Position numbers and translations under genes: made by a program. Below are positions 18,129 through 28,042 of a stretch of DNA of 64,000 nt, piece after piece. Every line of letters begins with the position of its first letter. Position 1 is the stretch's first letter. This DNA comes from Undibacterium sp. CCC3.4. GTDB taxonomy: Bacteria > Pseudomonadota > Gammaproteobacteria > Burkholderiales > Burkholderiaceae_D. The notes below the pieces were generated by a model that saw nothing but the letters and a program-made list of their open reading frames with translations, was not told the DNA's origin and made no database searches. The stretch covers positions 2,170,001-2,234,000 of the forward strand of contig NZ_CP133779.1 of NCBI RefSeq assembly GCF_034347425.1, in the 5' to 3' direction.

Positions 18129-19160
18129 TTATTTTTTGAAGCGACTTTCGGCAATACGATCGGCCACTACACTGGTCGGCAAGTTTTCGGAATCGGCGCG
18201 ACTAAAAATTTCTGCCAGCGTTTCACCGATACGACGCACATGCGCATCCATGCCGGCTTCTGGGGTTTGCATATATTCATAGCAGACCTTGATGATGCCA
18301 CCGGCATTGATAACGAAATCCGGCGCATACAGAATGCCGCGCGCGCGACAAGCGGCACCGATTTCCGCACTGGCCAACTGATTGTTAGCAGCACCGGCGA
18401 CGATGCGCGCTTGCAGACGTGCCAGGGTATCGAGATTGAGCGTGGCACCGAGAGCGCAAGGAGCATAGATATCGGCCGCGACATCATAGATTTCATTGAC
18501 ATGCACGACGCGTGCCTGCAGTTCTTGCTGGGCGCGGGCCACCGCGGCGGCATCGATATCGGCAACGATCAGCTTGGCACCGGCTTGGTGTAAGCGACGC
18601 GCATAATCGTAGCCGACATGACCGAGACCTTGTACTGCCACGGTCAAGCCTTCCAAGCTGTCGCGCCCGAGCTGATGCTTGACTGCCGCTTGGGCACCGA
18701 CGAAACAGCCAAGTGCCGTATATGGTGAAGGATCGCCGCGCTCACCCAAACCGGCCACATACTTAGTCTTGCCGGCGACATGCGCCATGTCTTGCGGACT
18801 GGTGCCGACATCTTCGGCCGTCACATAGCGGCCACCCAAACGTTCCAAGGCTTCGCCCAGGGCTGCAAACAGGGCCGGGGTTTTGTCGGTTTTCGGGTTG
18901 CCGATGATAACGCTTTTACCGCCGCCGACAGGCAGGCCGGCTACGGCATTTTTATAGGTCATACCGCGTGACAGACGCAGCACGTCGCGCACGGCTTCGG
19001 CTTCGCTGCTGTAATTCCACATCCGACAGCCACCCATGGCAGGGCCGAGCGTGGTGTTGTGGACGGCGATGATGGCTTTGAGGCCGGATTTGGCTTCAGA
19101 GGCGAACACGACTTGTTCGTGTTGGTCGAAATTGATTTCGTTAAATACAAAAGCGGTCAT
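18129..19160 (-). CDS. Leucine/branched-chain amino acid dehydrogenase (Glu/Leu/Phe/Val dehydrogenase family)
   Basis: 343 residues from the ATG at 19160 (GGAG upstream); a 16-codon N-terminal extension is possible but lacks support. NAD-dependent oxidative deamination of leucine/valine to the 2-oxo acid. Substrate-binding GGCRMW and the catalytic Lys region LPVGGGKSVI are present, followed by a Rossmann fold (VAVQGLGHVGYDYARRL). It is close to bacillar leucine dehydrogenase; phenylalanine or valine as main substrate cannot be excluded. Single gene with a good terminator. Confidence 0.85.
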   Translation of the reverse strand: MTAFVFNEINFDQHEQVVFASEAKSGLKAIIAVHNTTLGPAMGGCRMWNYSSEAEAVRDVLRLSRGMTYKNAVAGLPVGGGKSVIIGNPKTDKTPALFAALGEALERLGGRYVTAEDVGTSPQDMAHVAGKTKYVAGLGERGDPSPYTALGCFVGAQAAVKHQLGRDSLEGLTVAVQGLGHVGYDYARRLHQAGAKLIVADIDAAAVARAQQELQARVVHVNEIYDVAADIYAPCALGATLNLDTLARLQARIVAGAANNQLASAEIGAACRARGILYAPDFVINAGGIIKVCYEYMQTPEAGMDAHVRRIGETLAEIFSRADSENLPTSVVADRIAESRFKK

Positions 19161-19393
19161 GCTGATGGCTCCGCGCGGAAGACAGATTGAGCTTGCCGGG
19201 TAAGGCAAAATCCTGATTCCGCAAAAAAGTGAATGAAATTGATCGTACTGTTGGGGTCAAACCGTCAATGATACGTGCCGGCTCAGCAGCAAATTGCCAG
19301 CGGTTTTGCCGCCAGCGCTACTGCATGGCGCGATGGTGTCGCGCGTCGACAGTATAGGGGAGAGTCGCGCCGAACTCAAACAGTCTGCGATGT

Positions 19394-20056
19394 TCAGGCG
19401 GTGCAGCAGTGCGCTTCCCTTGGATTAAATCTGCGCTTCCCTTGTTGTAACAGGCTGATTAATTGTGTCATATAGTGCGTTTGTGCTGCAATATGGCTAC
19501 CGCGTGAATATGAATTCATAAAACCGTGTCGTGTGCCACTAGCTAATTCGGCTTGATGGCCGCGCGCGCGCAAATCTTGCGCCAGTTCCGCCGCATCGAA
19601 GGCCGCTTCCTGCTGGGCAAAGATCAGCCGCACCGGACTTTGTGGTTGCAGGGTGCGATGGTCGCGGATGCGCGAACCGTAAAATAAAACCGTTTGCAGC
19701 AAGCTGGCCATGACAGGGCGTGGGCTATTGAGCCACAGCGCACTCGCGCCAGCCGAAAAACCGATGGCAAAGTGTAATTCCGGCTGCTGCAGCAGAGCCG
19801 CATGCAAGAGCTGGGCGTAGGCGGCCACGCCACCTTCGGCGAGAAAGGCTTGATACGCTTCTTGCTCAGAACGAAAGGATCGTGGCTTGCTGCCAAAGGG
19901 CGAGACCACCAAGGTCGGTACGGCCAGTTGACGTACCAAGCCGGCTACGGCCGGGGTATTGCCGAAGACATCGGTGGCGAGCAACAAGGTGGCAGGCGCT
20001 GCGGTGCTTGGAAACGATGCGGCAGGTGAAGGTAAAGACAAAGACACGGACAGCAA
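19394..20056 (-). CDS. Dienelactone-hydrolase-like alpha/beta hydrolase
   Basis: About 220 residues. Nucleophile elbow GFSAGAS (Ser rather than the Cys of classical dienelactone hydrolases) and a C-terminal catalytic-His motif RHGFMNSYS; the acid is probably in the LIFAQQEAAFDA segment. No ATG is available before the catalytic core, so translation must begin at TTG (20056) or GTG a few codons on, and the start is uncertain. Substrate unknown. It ends 234 bp from the leucine dehydrogenase start. Confidence 0.7.
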   Translation of the reverse strand: MLSVSLSLPSPAASFPSTAAPATLLLATDVFGNTPAVAGLVRQLAVPTLVVSPFGSKPRSFRSEQEAYQAFLAEGGVAAYAQLLHAALLQQPELHFAIGFSAGASALWLNSPRPVMASLLQTVLFYGSRIRDHRTLQPQSPVRLIFAQQEAAFDAAELAQDLRARGHQAELASGTRHGFMNSYSRGSHIAAQTHYMTQLISLLQQGKRRFNPREAHCCTA

Positions 20057-20314
20057 ACTCTATAGAAAAATGCAAGAGGGCGCAGCCTACCGGACTCGGC
20101 CGAGATTGGCAAGTCGTGCCGCAATCGTACTGCTGAGTCACGTGAGTTATTTTAGACCTTTGAGTCTTTTTAGTCCCTTGACTTGCCGGTTTCAAATCGT
20201 GATACTTCAGCGAGCTCTCGGCACATTGGCCGACGATCATGCATGCTGCCCCGGCTTATCGCCGACAAGCAATAAAATTGTTCAACCAGACAAGTATCAT
20301 CACGGAGACCCCTT

Positions 20315-21871
20315 ATGACAGCATCGAGCGCAGCAGCGCAGAGCGGAAAAATGCCGCCACAAATTCCCTATATTATTGCCAACGAGGGTTGCGAACGCTT
20401 CAGTTTTTATGGCATGCGGAATATTTTGACGCTGTTCTTGATCAGCAGTTTGTTGTTGTCTATGCCGGAAGAGTTGCGCGCTGGCATGGCTAAGGAAGTG
20501 TTTCACACCTTCGTCATCGGCGTGTATTTTTTTCCTCTGCTTGGCGGTTGGTTAGCTGATCGTTACTTCGGTAAATACAATACCGTGTTTTGGCTCAGCC
20601 TGGTATATTGCGCCGGCCATGCTTGTCTGGCGATTTTTGAAAATAATTTGCATGGTTTTTATACCGGCTTGTTTTTAATTGCCCTCGGTTCCGGCGGTAT
20701 CAAACCTTTGGTCACCGCTTTTGTTGGCGATCAATTCGATCAAAGCAATCGCAGCCTGGCGCAAAAAGTATTTGATGGGTTTTACTGGATCATCAATTTC
20801 GGCTCCTTCTTCGCTTCTTTGCTCATGCCCATCTTCCTCAAGCAATTGGGTGCTGGCATCGCCTTCGGCATTCCCGGTATCTTGATGTTCATCGCCACCA
20901 TGATTTTCTGGTCCGGCCGTAAAAAATACGTACATGTCGCCCCGGTGGCGAAAGACCCACATTCGTTTCTCAATGTGATACGCACGGCACTGAGCGTCAG
21001 TTCCAGCACGCATGGCAGCGGCGGCATTTATCTGGCCTATAGCGGCGTAGCGCTGGCGGTGGCGGCGCTGTTCCTGATGCCACAAATCGGCATCGTCGCG
21101 GCGCTGTGTTTAGCCTTGGTGATGCTGCTCGGCTTGGTCGGCAGCGGTGCCTGGTGGCGTCTTGAGGCGGCACGCGGCAGGCATCCTGATGCCGCCGTCG
21201 ATGGCGTGCGCGCGGTCTTGCGCATTTTGGTGGTGTTTGCTTTGGTCACACCATTTTGGTCTTTGTTCGATCAAAAAGCCTCGACTTGGGTCTTGCAAGC
21301 CGATTTGATGAGCAAACCGGCGTGGTTCCAATCGTCACAGATGCAGGCGCTGAATCCTATGTTAGTGATGTTATTGATACCGTTCAATAATATCTTGCTC
21401 TACCCGTTTCTCAAACGCATGGGCGTGGAAATGACTGCTTTGCGCCGCATGGGCTTGGGTATCGCGTTTTCTGGTGTGGCTTGGATCGTGGTGGGTGCCA
21501 TGCAATTGGCTATCGATGGCGGCAATTCGCTCGATATCACTTGGCAAATTTTGCCGTATGCCTTATTGACCTTCGGTGAAGTCTTGGTTTCGGCGACCGG
21601 GCTCGAATTTGCCTATAGCCAAGCACCATTGGCGATGAAGGGCGTGATCATGAGCTTTTGGAATTTATCGGTCACCATCGGTAATCTGTGGGTCTTGCTG
21701 GCCAATGCCAGCGTGAAAAGCGCCAGTGTCACGGAAAAAATTCAAAGCAGCGGTATCAGTGTGACGGCGTTTCAAATGTTTTTCTTTGCCGGCTTTGCCT
21801 TGCTGGCCGCTGCCTTATTCGCGCTGTATGCGCGTAATTACAAAATGCTTAATAACTACCGGCAAGCATGA
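20315..21871 (+). CDS. Proton-dependent oligopeptide transporter (POT/PTR family)
   Basis: 518 residues with about 14 hydrophobic helices. Family signatures are the early ERFSFYGMRNIL (the ExxERFxYY proton-coupling motif with Phe in place of the last Tyr) and the GGWLADRYFGKYNTVFWLSLVY block of PTR2 signature 1. It imports di- and tripeptides with protons across the inner membrane. GGAGA lies 7 nt upstream of the start. It ends in a strong hairpin terminator and stands alone. Confidence 0.92.
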   Translation: MTASSAAAQSGKMPPQIPYIIANEGCERFSFYGMRNILTLFLISSLLLSMPEELRAGMAKEVFHTFVIGVYFFPLLGGWLADRYFGKYNTVFWLSLVYCAGHACLAIFENNLHGFYTGLFLIALGSGGIKPLVTAFVGDQFDQSNRSLAQKVFDGFYWIINFGSFFASLLMPIFLKQLGAGIAFGIPGILMFIATMIFWSGRKKYVHVAPVAKDPHSFLNVIRTALSVSSSTHGSGGIYLAYSGVALAVAALFLMPQIGIVAALCLALVMLLGLVGSGAWWRLEAARGRHPDAAVDGVRAVLRILVVFALVTPFWSLFDQKASTWVLQADLMSKPAWFQSSQMQALNPMLVMLLIPFNNILLYPFLKRMGVEMTALRRMGLGIAFSGVAWIVVGAMQLAIDGGNSLDITWQILPYALLTFGEVLVSATGLEFAYSQAPLAMKGVIMSFWNLSVTIGNLWVLLANASVKSASVTEKIQSSGISVTAFQMFFFAGFALLAAALFALYARNYKMLNNYRQA

Positions 21872-21911
21872 TGCAGCTTGGCTGATTGATGCAGTAGCAG
21901 CCGATCAAAGT

Positions 21912-21944
21912 ACGGCACAGCCTTGAATCGCTGTGCCGTTTTTC
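21912..21944 (+). terminator. Intrinsic terminator of the peptide transporter gene
   Basis: Ten-bp perfect stem ACGGCACAGC / GCTGTGCCGT with an 8-nt loop, followed by a T-run, 40 bp after the stop codon. Confidence 0.9.
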
Positions 21945-22163
21945 GTTTACTAAAATGCTAAACGTGCAATTGTGGAAAATTAAAGACAAAGGAATTTATT
22001 TAAGATGCAATAGTTTCGATTGGTCTACATTTAAATGTGTAAAAGAACATCAAATAGACTTGCGAGTTATGCAGAATCGGGTATCTTGTGGCTGATCAGC
22101 AAAGTTGTCCAGAAAAAACTTTTTTTTCTGCAACCACGAACATAGCCCAGACTGGAGTTGACC

Positions 22164-23846
22164 ATGAGCATCGCCAAACGCCTGTATTTATTGATGAGCT
22201 ACGCCGCTCTCGCCATGTTGCTGCTGGCCGGCGCACTGGCATACCAAATCAAGCAAGTTTATGAGGCCGCCGATTATTCCAGCGCCAACACCGTGCCCAG
22301 TCTGCTGGCGATCGATGAATCGACCGACGCCTTGGCCAATGTACGTATCAATTCCTGGAAGTACCTGGCAGAACCGGATCCGGTAAAAAAAAGGACGGTT
22401 CTCACTATTATTAATAATGCAAGTGCTGCTTCGCGTGCTGCCTTGGATAAGTATGAAAAACAATACCTGTCTGACGACAAAGACCGTGTCCTGCTCAGTG
22501 AAGAGCGGGCTGCGATCGCCGCGTATGATGTCGAGCGCATGAAGGTGCAGGCCTTGGCCGATGAAAATAAGGATGAAGAAGCGCGCACCGTTTTTCTCGC
22601 AGCCCGAGCCACCATAGATAAAATGGTTGCTGCGATTCAAGCACACAAAAACTACAATGTCGAACGCGGTGCCGCCGCCGCTGCCAATGCCGCCAGTATG
22701 CTTAAGCATGCCCTTTGGCTGGCCGGTTTGCTGGCCCTGTTCGCCATCGGCGGTGTAACCATCATGGGTTTGCTGCTGACGCGCAAAGTCGTCAACTCTT
22801 TGGAAACCGCCATCACCATCACCAACCAAGTGGCGGCCGGCGACTTGACCTGCCACATCGATGACCGCGGCGATGATGAAATTGCCCACCTCATGGGCGG
22901 TTTGAAAAAAATGGCCAGCAGTCTGGAAGTCATTTGCACGGAAATTCGCCAGAGCACTGATGCCATCGCCACGGCCTCGTCGGAAATTGCCAGTGGTAAC
23001 TTGGATTTATCCTCGCGTACCGAGCAGCAAGCCGGCGCGCTCGAAGAAACCGCTTCCTCGCTGGAGGAATTAACCAGCACGGTCAGACAAAACTCCGACA
23101 ATGCGCGCCAAGCCAATACGCTTGCCACCAATGCCTCGACGTTGGCAGTCGAAGGCGGCAGCTTGGTCTCGCAAGTGGTTGATACCATGGGTGCCATCAA
23201 TGGCTCGGCCAGAAAAATTGTCGACATCATCAGCGTCATCGATGGCATCGCGTTTCAAACCAATATTCTGGCTTTGAATGCGGCGGTCGAAGCGGCCCGC
23301 GCCGGTGAACAAGGGCGCGGCTTTGCCGTGGTAGCGGCGGAAGTACGTAACTTGGCGCAGCGCTCGGCCTCGGCGGCCAAAGAAATCAAAGCGCTCATCG
23401 ATGATTCTGTAGAAAAAGTTGATTTCGGCAGCCAATTGGTAGGACGTGCCGGCAGCGCCATGCACAATATCGTCGACAGCATACATAAAGTCAGCGATGT
23501 CGTCAGCGAAATCAGCAGCGCCAGCCAAGAGCAGAGTTCGGGCATAGACCAGATCAATCAAGCCGTGATCCATATGGATGAAACCACGCAGCAAAATGCT
23601 GCGCTGGTCGAGCAAGCGGCGGCAGCGGCATCATCCTTGCAAGATCAAGCCAATAAGCTGAGCCAAGTGGTATCGGTGTTTACCCTGCAGCAGCAGGTCG
23701 GTTTGCGTGCTGAGTCCAAGCCTGCGGCGGCATCCCGGCCGCTGGCACAACGCGCGAAGCCGGCAGTGGCACCGGCCAAAGCCAAAACGCAGCGACCAGC
23801 CTTGGCTGCGGCCAGTGCGGGCAAAGATGATTGGGAAGAATTTTAA
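22164..23846 (+). CDS. Methyl-accepting chemotaxis protein
   Basis: 560 residues from the ATG at 22164 (GGAG upstream). TM1 at about 8-28, a four-helix-bundle periplasmic sensor (30-185), TM2 around 187-208, HAMP, and a long cytoplasmic signalling coiled coil with the near-invariant hairpin tip ([20 protein letters not shown] and following). The protein ends DDWEEF, matching the WxxF shape of the CheR-binding C-terminal pentapeptide of high-abundance receptors such as Tsr (NWETF). The ligand is unknown. No other chemotaxis gene adjoins. Confidence 0.95.
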   Translation: MSIAKRLYLLMSYAALAMLLLAGALAYQIKQVYEAADYSSANTVPSLLAIDESTDALANVRINSWKYLAEPDPVKKRTVLTIINNASAASRAALDKYEKQYLSDDKDRVLLSEERAAIAAYDVERMKVQALADENKDEEARTVFLAARATIDKMVAAIQAHKNYNVERGAAAAANAASMLKHALWLAGLLALFAIGGVTIMGLLLTRKVVNSLETAITITNQVAAGDLTCHIDDRGDDEIAHLMGGLKKMASSLEVICTEIRQSTDAIATASSEIASGNLDLSSRTEQQAGALEETASSLEELTSTVRQNSDNARQANTLATNASTLAVEGGSLVSQVVDTMGAINGSARKIVDIISVIDGIAFQTNILALNAAVEAARAGEQGRGFAVVAAEVRNLAQRSASAAKEIKALIDDSVEKVDFGSQLVGRAGSAMHNIVDSIHKVSDVVSEISSASQEQSSGIDQINQAVIHMDETTQQNAALVEQAAAAASSLQDQANKLSQVVSVFTLQQQVGLRAESKPAAASRPLAQRAKPAVAPAKAKTQRPALAAASAGKDDWEEF

Positions 23847-23870
23847 GCTTGTTGTTCTGGCTGCTGAAAA

Positions 23871-23898
23871 AAACCGCCGGCATCGGCGGTTTTTTTTC
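23871..23898. terminator. Bidirectional intrinsic terminator after the chemoreceptor gene
   Basis: Stem AAACCGCCG / CGGCGGTTT with a GCAT loop, T-run on the right and A-run on the left, 24 bp after the chemoreceptor stop and 14 bp from the end of the convergent phosphatase gene. Confidence 0.9.
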
Positions 23899-23911
23899 TG
23901 CTGCATCGTAC

Positions 23912-25630
23912 TCAGGGCCGCCGCAAGCTCGTTGACAACACTTCGCTCAGTACCCGTCCTTCCGAGGCCGACGGCGGGCGCAATTGCAGCAGGTGCGACA
24001 GCGTCGGCGCGATATCGACTACCTCGGCATAGTCGCCATAGTAACCGGGCTTAATCCAGTTCGCGCCCATCAGCATCAGCGGCACATTCGTGTCATAGCT
24101 GTATGGCGAACCGTGCGTCGTGCCATGGCGGCCGCTGCCGAAAATCCAATTCGGCTTGGCGACCACCATGATGTCGCCCGAGATTTGGCTGTTCCAAGCG
24201 CGTTGCATCAGCTTGGCGATACGGTTGGCCGGCAATTGACCGTTTTCCAGCTGATGGCGGCTGTAAGCGTAAGCCAAGCCCGGATAGCTTTCGAGGAAGT
24301 GGGTGGCAGCTGTTTCGACTTCTGCTGCCGGCAAATGTTTTTGCTCAATCAGATTTTGATCGAGTAAGAACACCGGTGCCGACCATTTTCTGACCAGACC
24401 ATCGACGCCAAAACGGCCGCTCAAATGTTTCTCCAAGGCAGTTTGCATCGCTTTGCTATCGATGCGACCTGTATCGCGCTGCAAGGCTTGTGCATATTCC
24501 GGCACATTTGGGAAACCATGATCGGCAGTCAATACCACCAAGGTATTGGCCAAGCCGACGCGGCTGTCGAGATAATTGAAAAAATCGGCCAACATGCGGT
24601 CGAGTCGTTGCAAATGATCGTGCGAGAGGCGGCTTTCCGGGCCATACGCATGATTGACGTAATCATGACTCGACAAACTGACCCCCAGCACATCAGGCAC
24701 ACCGGCCGGGTTGCGCCCGAGGTTTTCTCCTTCGATGGCGGCGCGGGCGAATTTCAGCGTCAGCTCATCAAGATACGGGCCGGTACCCAGCTTGCCGTAA
24801 TACTCGGCATCGGGGTGGCCGGAACGGCTGTCATAGGCCAGTGGCGCAGCGCGGCTCGGTGCATCGACGATCTCATCGGCGGCATCGTTGGCATATGCGG
24901 CTGGCGGCAGCAACATTTGCCAAGTTTTGCCGTAATACGCATCCTGCGGCTTGCCGGCCAAGTATTGCTGCACCCAAGTTGGGTGTTGCTGCATATAGTA
25001 AGTGCTGCTGGCGAATTCGCCGCTTTTTCCCATATACATATAGGCCGTGCCGCTTTTCCCGGCCAATAAGATCGCGCCCCTGTCCTTGCCCGAGACCGTG
25101 ATGACTTTGGCACGATTACCGCTGGCATAGCGCAATTCGTCGCCGACGGTACTGGCATGTAAATTCGTCGGTGCCGTGCCGGCATGTGCTGCCGTTTCGT
25201 TGCCGAGGTAAGTGTAGCGCGCATCTTCGGTGCAGTAGACCGATGCCAGCGTGGTTTTATCGATCCAGTCGTTGGCAATGACGCCATGCTGGTAAGGATA
25301 GGCCCCGCTCAATACCGCCGCATGCCCGACCGCTGTGACGGTCACGCCATGGGCTTGATGGGCATTGCTGAACCAGGCCGACTCGGCCAACAGACGGCGA
25401 AAACCACCGGCACCGAATTGATCGCGGTAACGCAGAATTTGTTCTTGTGGCAAACCGTCGACGACCAGCACCACTACCAGCTTAGGCGCGGCTGCTTGTG
25501 CCGCTGTCTGTGGCGGTATCGATGGCGCTGTGACGGCGGCCAAGCTGTTGCCGGCCATGCCGAGCAGGATGGTCAACGACAGCAGGTTTCGCAGACCGGG
25601 GTAGCCGATTAGTGGGTGATGGAGGCGCAT
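23912..25630 (-). CDS. Secreted alkaline-phosphatase-superfamily enzyme (PafA/nucleotide pyrophosphatase-like)
   Basis: 572 residues from an ATG preceded by AAGGAAAAC; the frame runs 67 codons further but that extension has no signal-peptide logic. A hydrophobic N-terminal signal ends near NSLAAV. Metal-binding residues are recognisable: VVDGL (Asp), the nucleophile region VTAVGHAAVLSG (Thr), SSHDYVNHAYG, TADHGF and HGSPYSYD. It probably is a periplasmic phosphomonoesterase or phosphodiesterase that recovers phosphate. A PHO-type regulatory site was not recognised. Confidence 0.85.
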   Translation of the reverse strand: MRLHHPLIGYPGLRNLLSLTILLGMAGNSLAAVTAPSIPPQTAAQAAAPKLVVVLVVDGLPQEQILRYRDQFGAGGFRRLLAESAWFSNAHQAHGVTVTAVGHAAVLSGAYPYQHGVIANDWIDKTTLASVYCTEDARYTYLGNETAAHAGTAPTNLHASTVGDELRYASGNRAKVITVSGKDRGAILLAGKSGTAYMYMGKSGEFASSTYYMQQHPTWVQQYLAGKPQDAYYGKTWQMLLPPAAYANDAADEIVDAPSRAAPLAYDSRSGHPDAEYYGKLGTGPYLDELTLKFARAAIEGENLGRNPAGVPDVLGVSLSSHDYVNHAYGPESRLSHDHLQRLDRMLADFFNYLDSRVGLANTLVVLTADHGFPNVPEYAQALQRDTGRIDSKAMQTALEKHLSGRFGVDGLVRKWSAPVFLLDQNLIEQKHLPAAEVETAATHFLESYPGLAYAYSRHQLENGQLPANRIAKLMQRAWNSQISGDIMVVAKPNWIFGSGRHGTTHGSPYSYDTNVPLMLMGANWIKPGYYGDYAEVVDIAPTLSHLLQLRPPSASEGRVLSEVLSTSLRRP

Positions 25631-25848
25631 GTTTTCCTTATTTTTGAGGGAGAGGGGACGGCTGCGTGCCGTTGTTGAAAAAATTAAAATAATGCCATGA
25701 GGCAAAAATTGCAACAGTACATTGTGTCCCGAGTGAGCTGTTGCGGCCTTATCGTCACGTTGTTGCGGCACTTGTTTTGCATCAAACAAATGCAGTGCCG
25801 CCAGAGTAAGCTTTAATCGTAGGAAGACCATCTTTACAGGAGAACAAA

Positions 25849-26226
25849 ATGGGACTCAACAGCGCACAACAACAAAATTTGAAACAGATCTTGGAGCGAA
25901 TGAAGCAGGATATCCAAACTCAATTACGGCTTCATGACCCCGGCTTATTGCACGTCGATAGTCAGGCGGGTGACGGGGTGGTGGCGGAGGAACTTAATCA
26001 TGATGCTATGTCTCAATATTTGCGTCAACATGCGGAATGGCAAGCATTGCAAGCGGCGCAGGCGCGCTTGAGTGAAGACATCATCGACATCTGCAAAACA
26101 TGCGCAGCGTCGATACCGTTTGAACGCTTAATGGCGGTGCCGACCACCGAGTATTGCATAGCGTGTAATGCGGCAATTGAACAGGAAGCGCATCGTTTAG
26201 GTTTGCATCGACATCCAAGTATGTAA
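25849..26226 (+). CDS. TraR/DksA-family zinc-finger-like protein
   Basis: 125 residues: an N-terminal helical stretch (MGLNSAQQQNLKQILERMKQ) and a C-terminal four-Cys zinc finger, CKTC ... CIAC, as in DksA/TraR proteins, which bind the RNA polymerase secondary channel. It is shorter than DksA (~150) and the acidic coiled-coil tip motif DxxDxA is not obvious, so activity like DksA is uncertain. It is preceded by AGGAG and divergent from the phosphatase gene, and ends just before the hmp regulatory region. Confidence 0.8.
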   Translation: MGLNSAQQQNLKQILERMKQDIQTQLRLHDPGLLHVDSQAGDGVVAEELNHDAMSQYLRQHAEWQALQAAQARLSEDIIDICKTCAASIPFERLMAVPTTEYCIACNAAIEQEAHRLGLHRHPSM

Positions 26227-26227
26227 T

Positions 26228-26249
26228 AGATGTATTGCAAATGCATGTT
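26228..26249 (+). promoter_or_regulatory. NsrR-like binding site 1
   Basis: A near-palindrome built from ATGTATT and AAATGCAT halves closely matches the known NsrR operator shape (ATGYATTT and its mirror). It begins immediately after the DksA-like gene's stop codon, 87 bp ahead of hmp. The adjacent nsrR gene supports the call. Confidence 0.6.
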
Positions 26250-26263
26250 AAAGGAATTAAAAT

Positions 26264-26300
26264 AGCAGCATGCTCCCTGTGAGCTGGCTGCTGTTTTTTT
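26264..26300 (+). terminator. Intrinsic terminator of the DksA-like gene, inside the hmp upstream region
   Basis: Composite stem AGCAGC / GCTGCT extended by an inner GCTC / GAGC pairing, followed by eight T. It separates NsrR-like site 1 from site 2 and the hmp promoter. Confidence 0.75.
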
Positions 26301-26309
26301 ATTCTATAA

Positions 26310-26331
26310 CATGTATTTATAATATACTTAC
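26310..26331 (+). promoter_or_regulatory. hmp promoter -10 with NsrR-like site 2
   Basis: The half ATGTATTT (26311-26318) matches the NsrR half-site exactly and the mirror half is degenerate. It overlaps a consensus -10 TATAAT at 26318-26323, only 12 bp from the hmp ATG, so a repressor here would block initiation and the mRNA leader would be very short, with no clear SD. Confidence 0.5.
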
Positions 26332-26335
26332 AATC

Positions 26336-27556
26336 ATGACCCTCGATAACGCTACCCGTAGCTTGGTAAAATCCACCGTCCCTGTCTTGAAACAGCATGG
26401 CGAAACACTGACACGCCATTTTTATACGCGCATGTTTTCGCATAACCCGGAGTTGAAAGCCTTGTTTAATCAAAGCAGCCAGCAATCGGGTCGGCAACAG
26501 CAAGCTTTGGCCGGTGCCGTGCTGGCGTATGCCGAACACATCGACAACCCGGCGGTGTTGCAACCGGTGCTGGCGCTGGTGGCTAACAAACATGTCAGTC
26601 TCGGGATCCGTGCCGAGCACTATCCAATCGTTGGCCGGCATTTGCTTGCCTCGATACGCGAAGTGTTGGGGGCGGCCGCCAGCGATGAATTGATTGCCGC
26701 TTGGGCGGCCGCATATGGTCAATTAGCGGATATCTTGATTGCCGAAGAACAGCAACTCTACCTGTCGGCCACCGCGAAAAGCGGTGGTTGGAGTAACTGG
26801 CGCAGTTTTCGCGTGGCGCGCAAGTTCAGCGAGAGTGAAGAAATCACCTCGTTTTACTTGGTGCCAGCCGATGGCGGCACCGTGCCGACATTTCGCCCCG
26901 GACAATACATTTCGCTGCGCTTGATGGTGCCAGCGCTGGGCATGTTGCAAGCGCGGCAGTACAGCTTGTCGGATGCCCCGGGCCAAGACTGCCTGCGCAT
27001 TTCCGTCAAACGCGAGGCCGGCAGTGTCGTGCATCCGGCTGGGGTGATCTCGAATCTGCTGCATGACAGCGTGTTGGAACATAGCTTGGTCGACCTCGCG
27101 CCACCGATGGGCGAGTATTTTCTCAATGATACCGACACCACACCGGTGGTATTGATCAGCGCCGGCGTTGGCATCACGCCGATGATGGCAATGCTGGAAC
27201 ACTTGGTGCGGCAACAGTCGACGCGACCACTGAGCTTTTTACATGCTTGTCGACATGGCGGTGTGCATGCCTTTAAACAGCGCTTGCTCGAATTACCTAA
27301 GGCGCATGCAATTCTGCGCACGATGATTTATTATGAGAACCCGCGCGCCATCGACCAGCAAGACAGCGATTACCAGCATGCCGGCCGCTTGGACTTGGCG
27401 ACGCTCGATGCAACATACTTGCCAGCGCATGCTGATTATTATCTGTGCGGTCCACGCGCTTTCATGCAGGCACAAGCACAGCAACTGCGCGCACTCGGTG
27501 TGTTGCCAGCGAAAATACACCAGGAAGCCTTCGGTGCCGGCGGCGTATCCGGCTGA
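26336..27556 (+). CDS. hmp: Flavohemoglobin, nitric oxide dioxygenase
   Basis: 406 residues. The N-terminal globin (about 1-138) has distal Tyr30 and the proximal-His region NKHVSLGI. An FAD-binding reductase domain (about 152-260) follows with RQYSLS, then an NAD-binding domain with GVGITPMMAML. It oxidises NO to nitrate using O2 and NADH in the cytosol. The ATG at 26336 gives the normal length; an in-frame ATG at 26270 would add an odd hydrophobic tail encoded by the terminator hairpin and is rejected. nsrR follows 39 bp downstream and NsrR-like sites precede it, so NO-induced derepression is expected. Confidence 0.95.
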   Translation: MTLDNATRSLVKSTVPVLKQHGETLTRHFYTRMFSHNPELKALFNQSSQQSGRQQQALAGAVLAYAEHIDNPAVLQPVLALVANKHVSLGIRAEHYPIVGRHLLASIREVLGAAASDELIAAWAAAYGQLADILIAEEQQLYLSATAKSGGWSNWRSFRVARKFSESEEITSFYLVPADGGTVPTFRPGQYISLRLMVPALGMLQARQYSLSDAPGQDCLRISVKREAGSVVHPAGVISNLLHDSVLEHSLVDLAPPMGEYFLNDTDTTPVVLISAGVGITPMMAMLEHLVRQQSTRPLSFLHACRHGGVHAFKQRLLELPKAHAILRTMIYYENPRAIDQQDSDYQHAGRLDLATLDATYLPAHADYYLCGPRAFMQAQAQQLRALGVLPAKIHQEAFGAGGVSG

Positions 27557-27595
27557 CATCGACCGAAATCGGTGCACTGTTAACAAGGAAAATTC

Positions 27596-28042
27596 ATGCA
27601 ATTGACGCATTTCACCGATTTAGGCATGCGCGTACTGATCTATCTCAGCCAACCGGAGCCGCAGCAGCCGGTGACGATCAGCGAGATCGCCGGTGTGTTC
27701 CAAGTGTCACGCAACCACTTGGTGAAGGTGGTGCATTTTATGGCGCAACAGCAGTGGATCATCACTACCCGCGGCAAGGGGGGGGGCTTGGCCTTGGCGG
27801 CGGCGACTGATCAGTATCGGCTCGGGCAAATCATCGCCAAACTGGAGGGGCATACTGAGCTCATCGATTGTGCCGCACCGGCTTGCCATCTGCGCGGCCA
27901 GTGTCGGCTCAAGAGTATGCTCGATCAAGCACAACAGGCATTTTATGCCGCGCTTGATCGCCACACCCTGGCCGATGCCGTCGCGACGCCGACGCGTGAA
28001 GCCATCATGCATTTGCATCAATTGCGTTTCCAAGCTTATTGA
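27596..28042 (+). CDS. nsrR: Rrf2-family NO-sensing repressor NsrR
   Basis: 148 residues. An N-terminal winged helix (MQLTHFTDLGMRVLIYLS ... SRNHLVKVVH) precedes the three iron-sulfur-cluster cysteines Cys92, Cys97 and Cys103, the spacing of NsrR. The NO-sensitive [Fe-S] protein represses hmp-type genes. An AAGGA SD precedes the start. It is likely co-transcribed with hmp, giving a self-regulating unit. The 3' end overlaps the convergent MFS gene by 7 bp. Confidence 0.93.
   Translation: MQLTHFTDLGMRVLIYLSQPEPQQPVTISEIAGVFQVSRNHLVKVVHFMAQQQWIITTRGKGGGLALAAATDQYRLGQIIAKLEGHTELIDCAAPACHLRGQCRLKSMLDQAQQAFYAALDRHTLADAVATPTREAIMHLHQLRFQAY

Noticed and set aside
26270..26335. N-terminal hydrophobic extension of Hmp starting at 26270
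   Set aside because: The extension is encoded by the terminator hairpin and promoter, lacks an SD at normal spacing, and Hmp proteins have no such leader.
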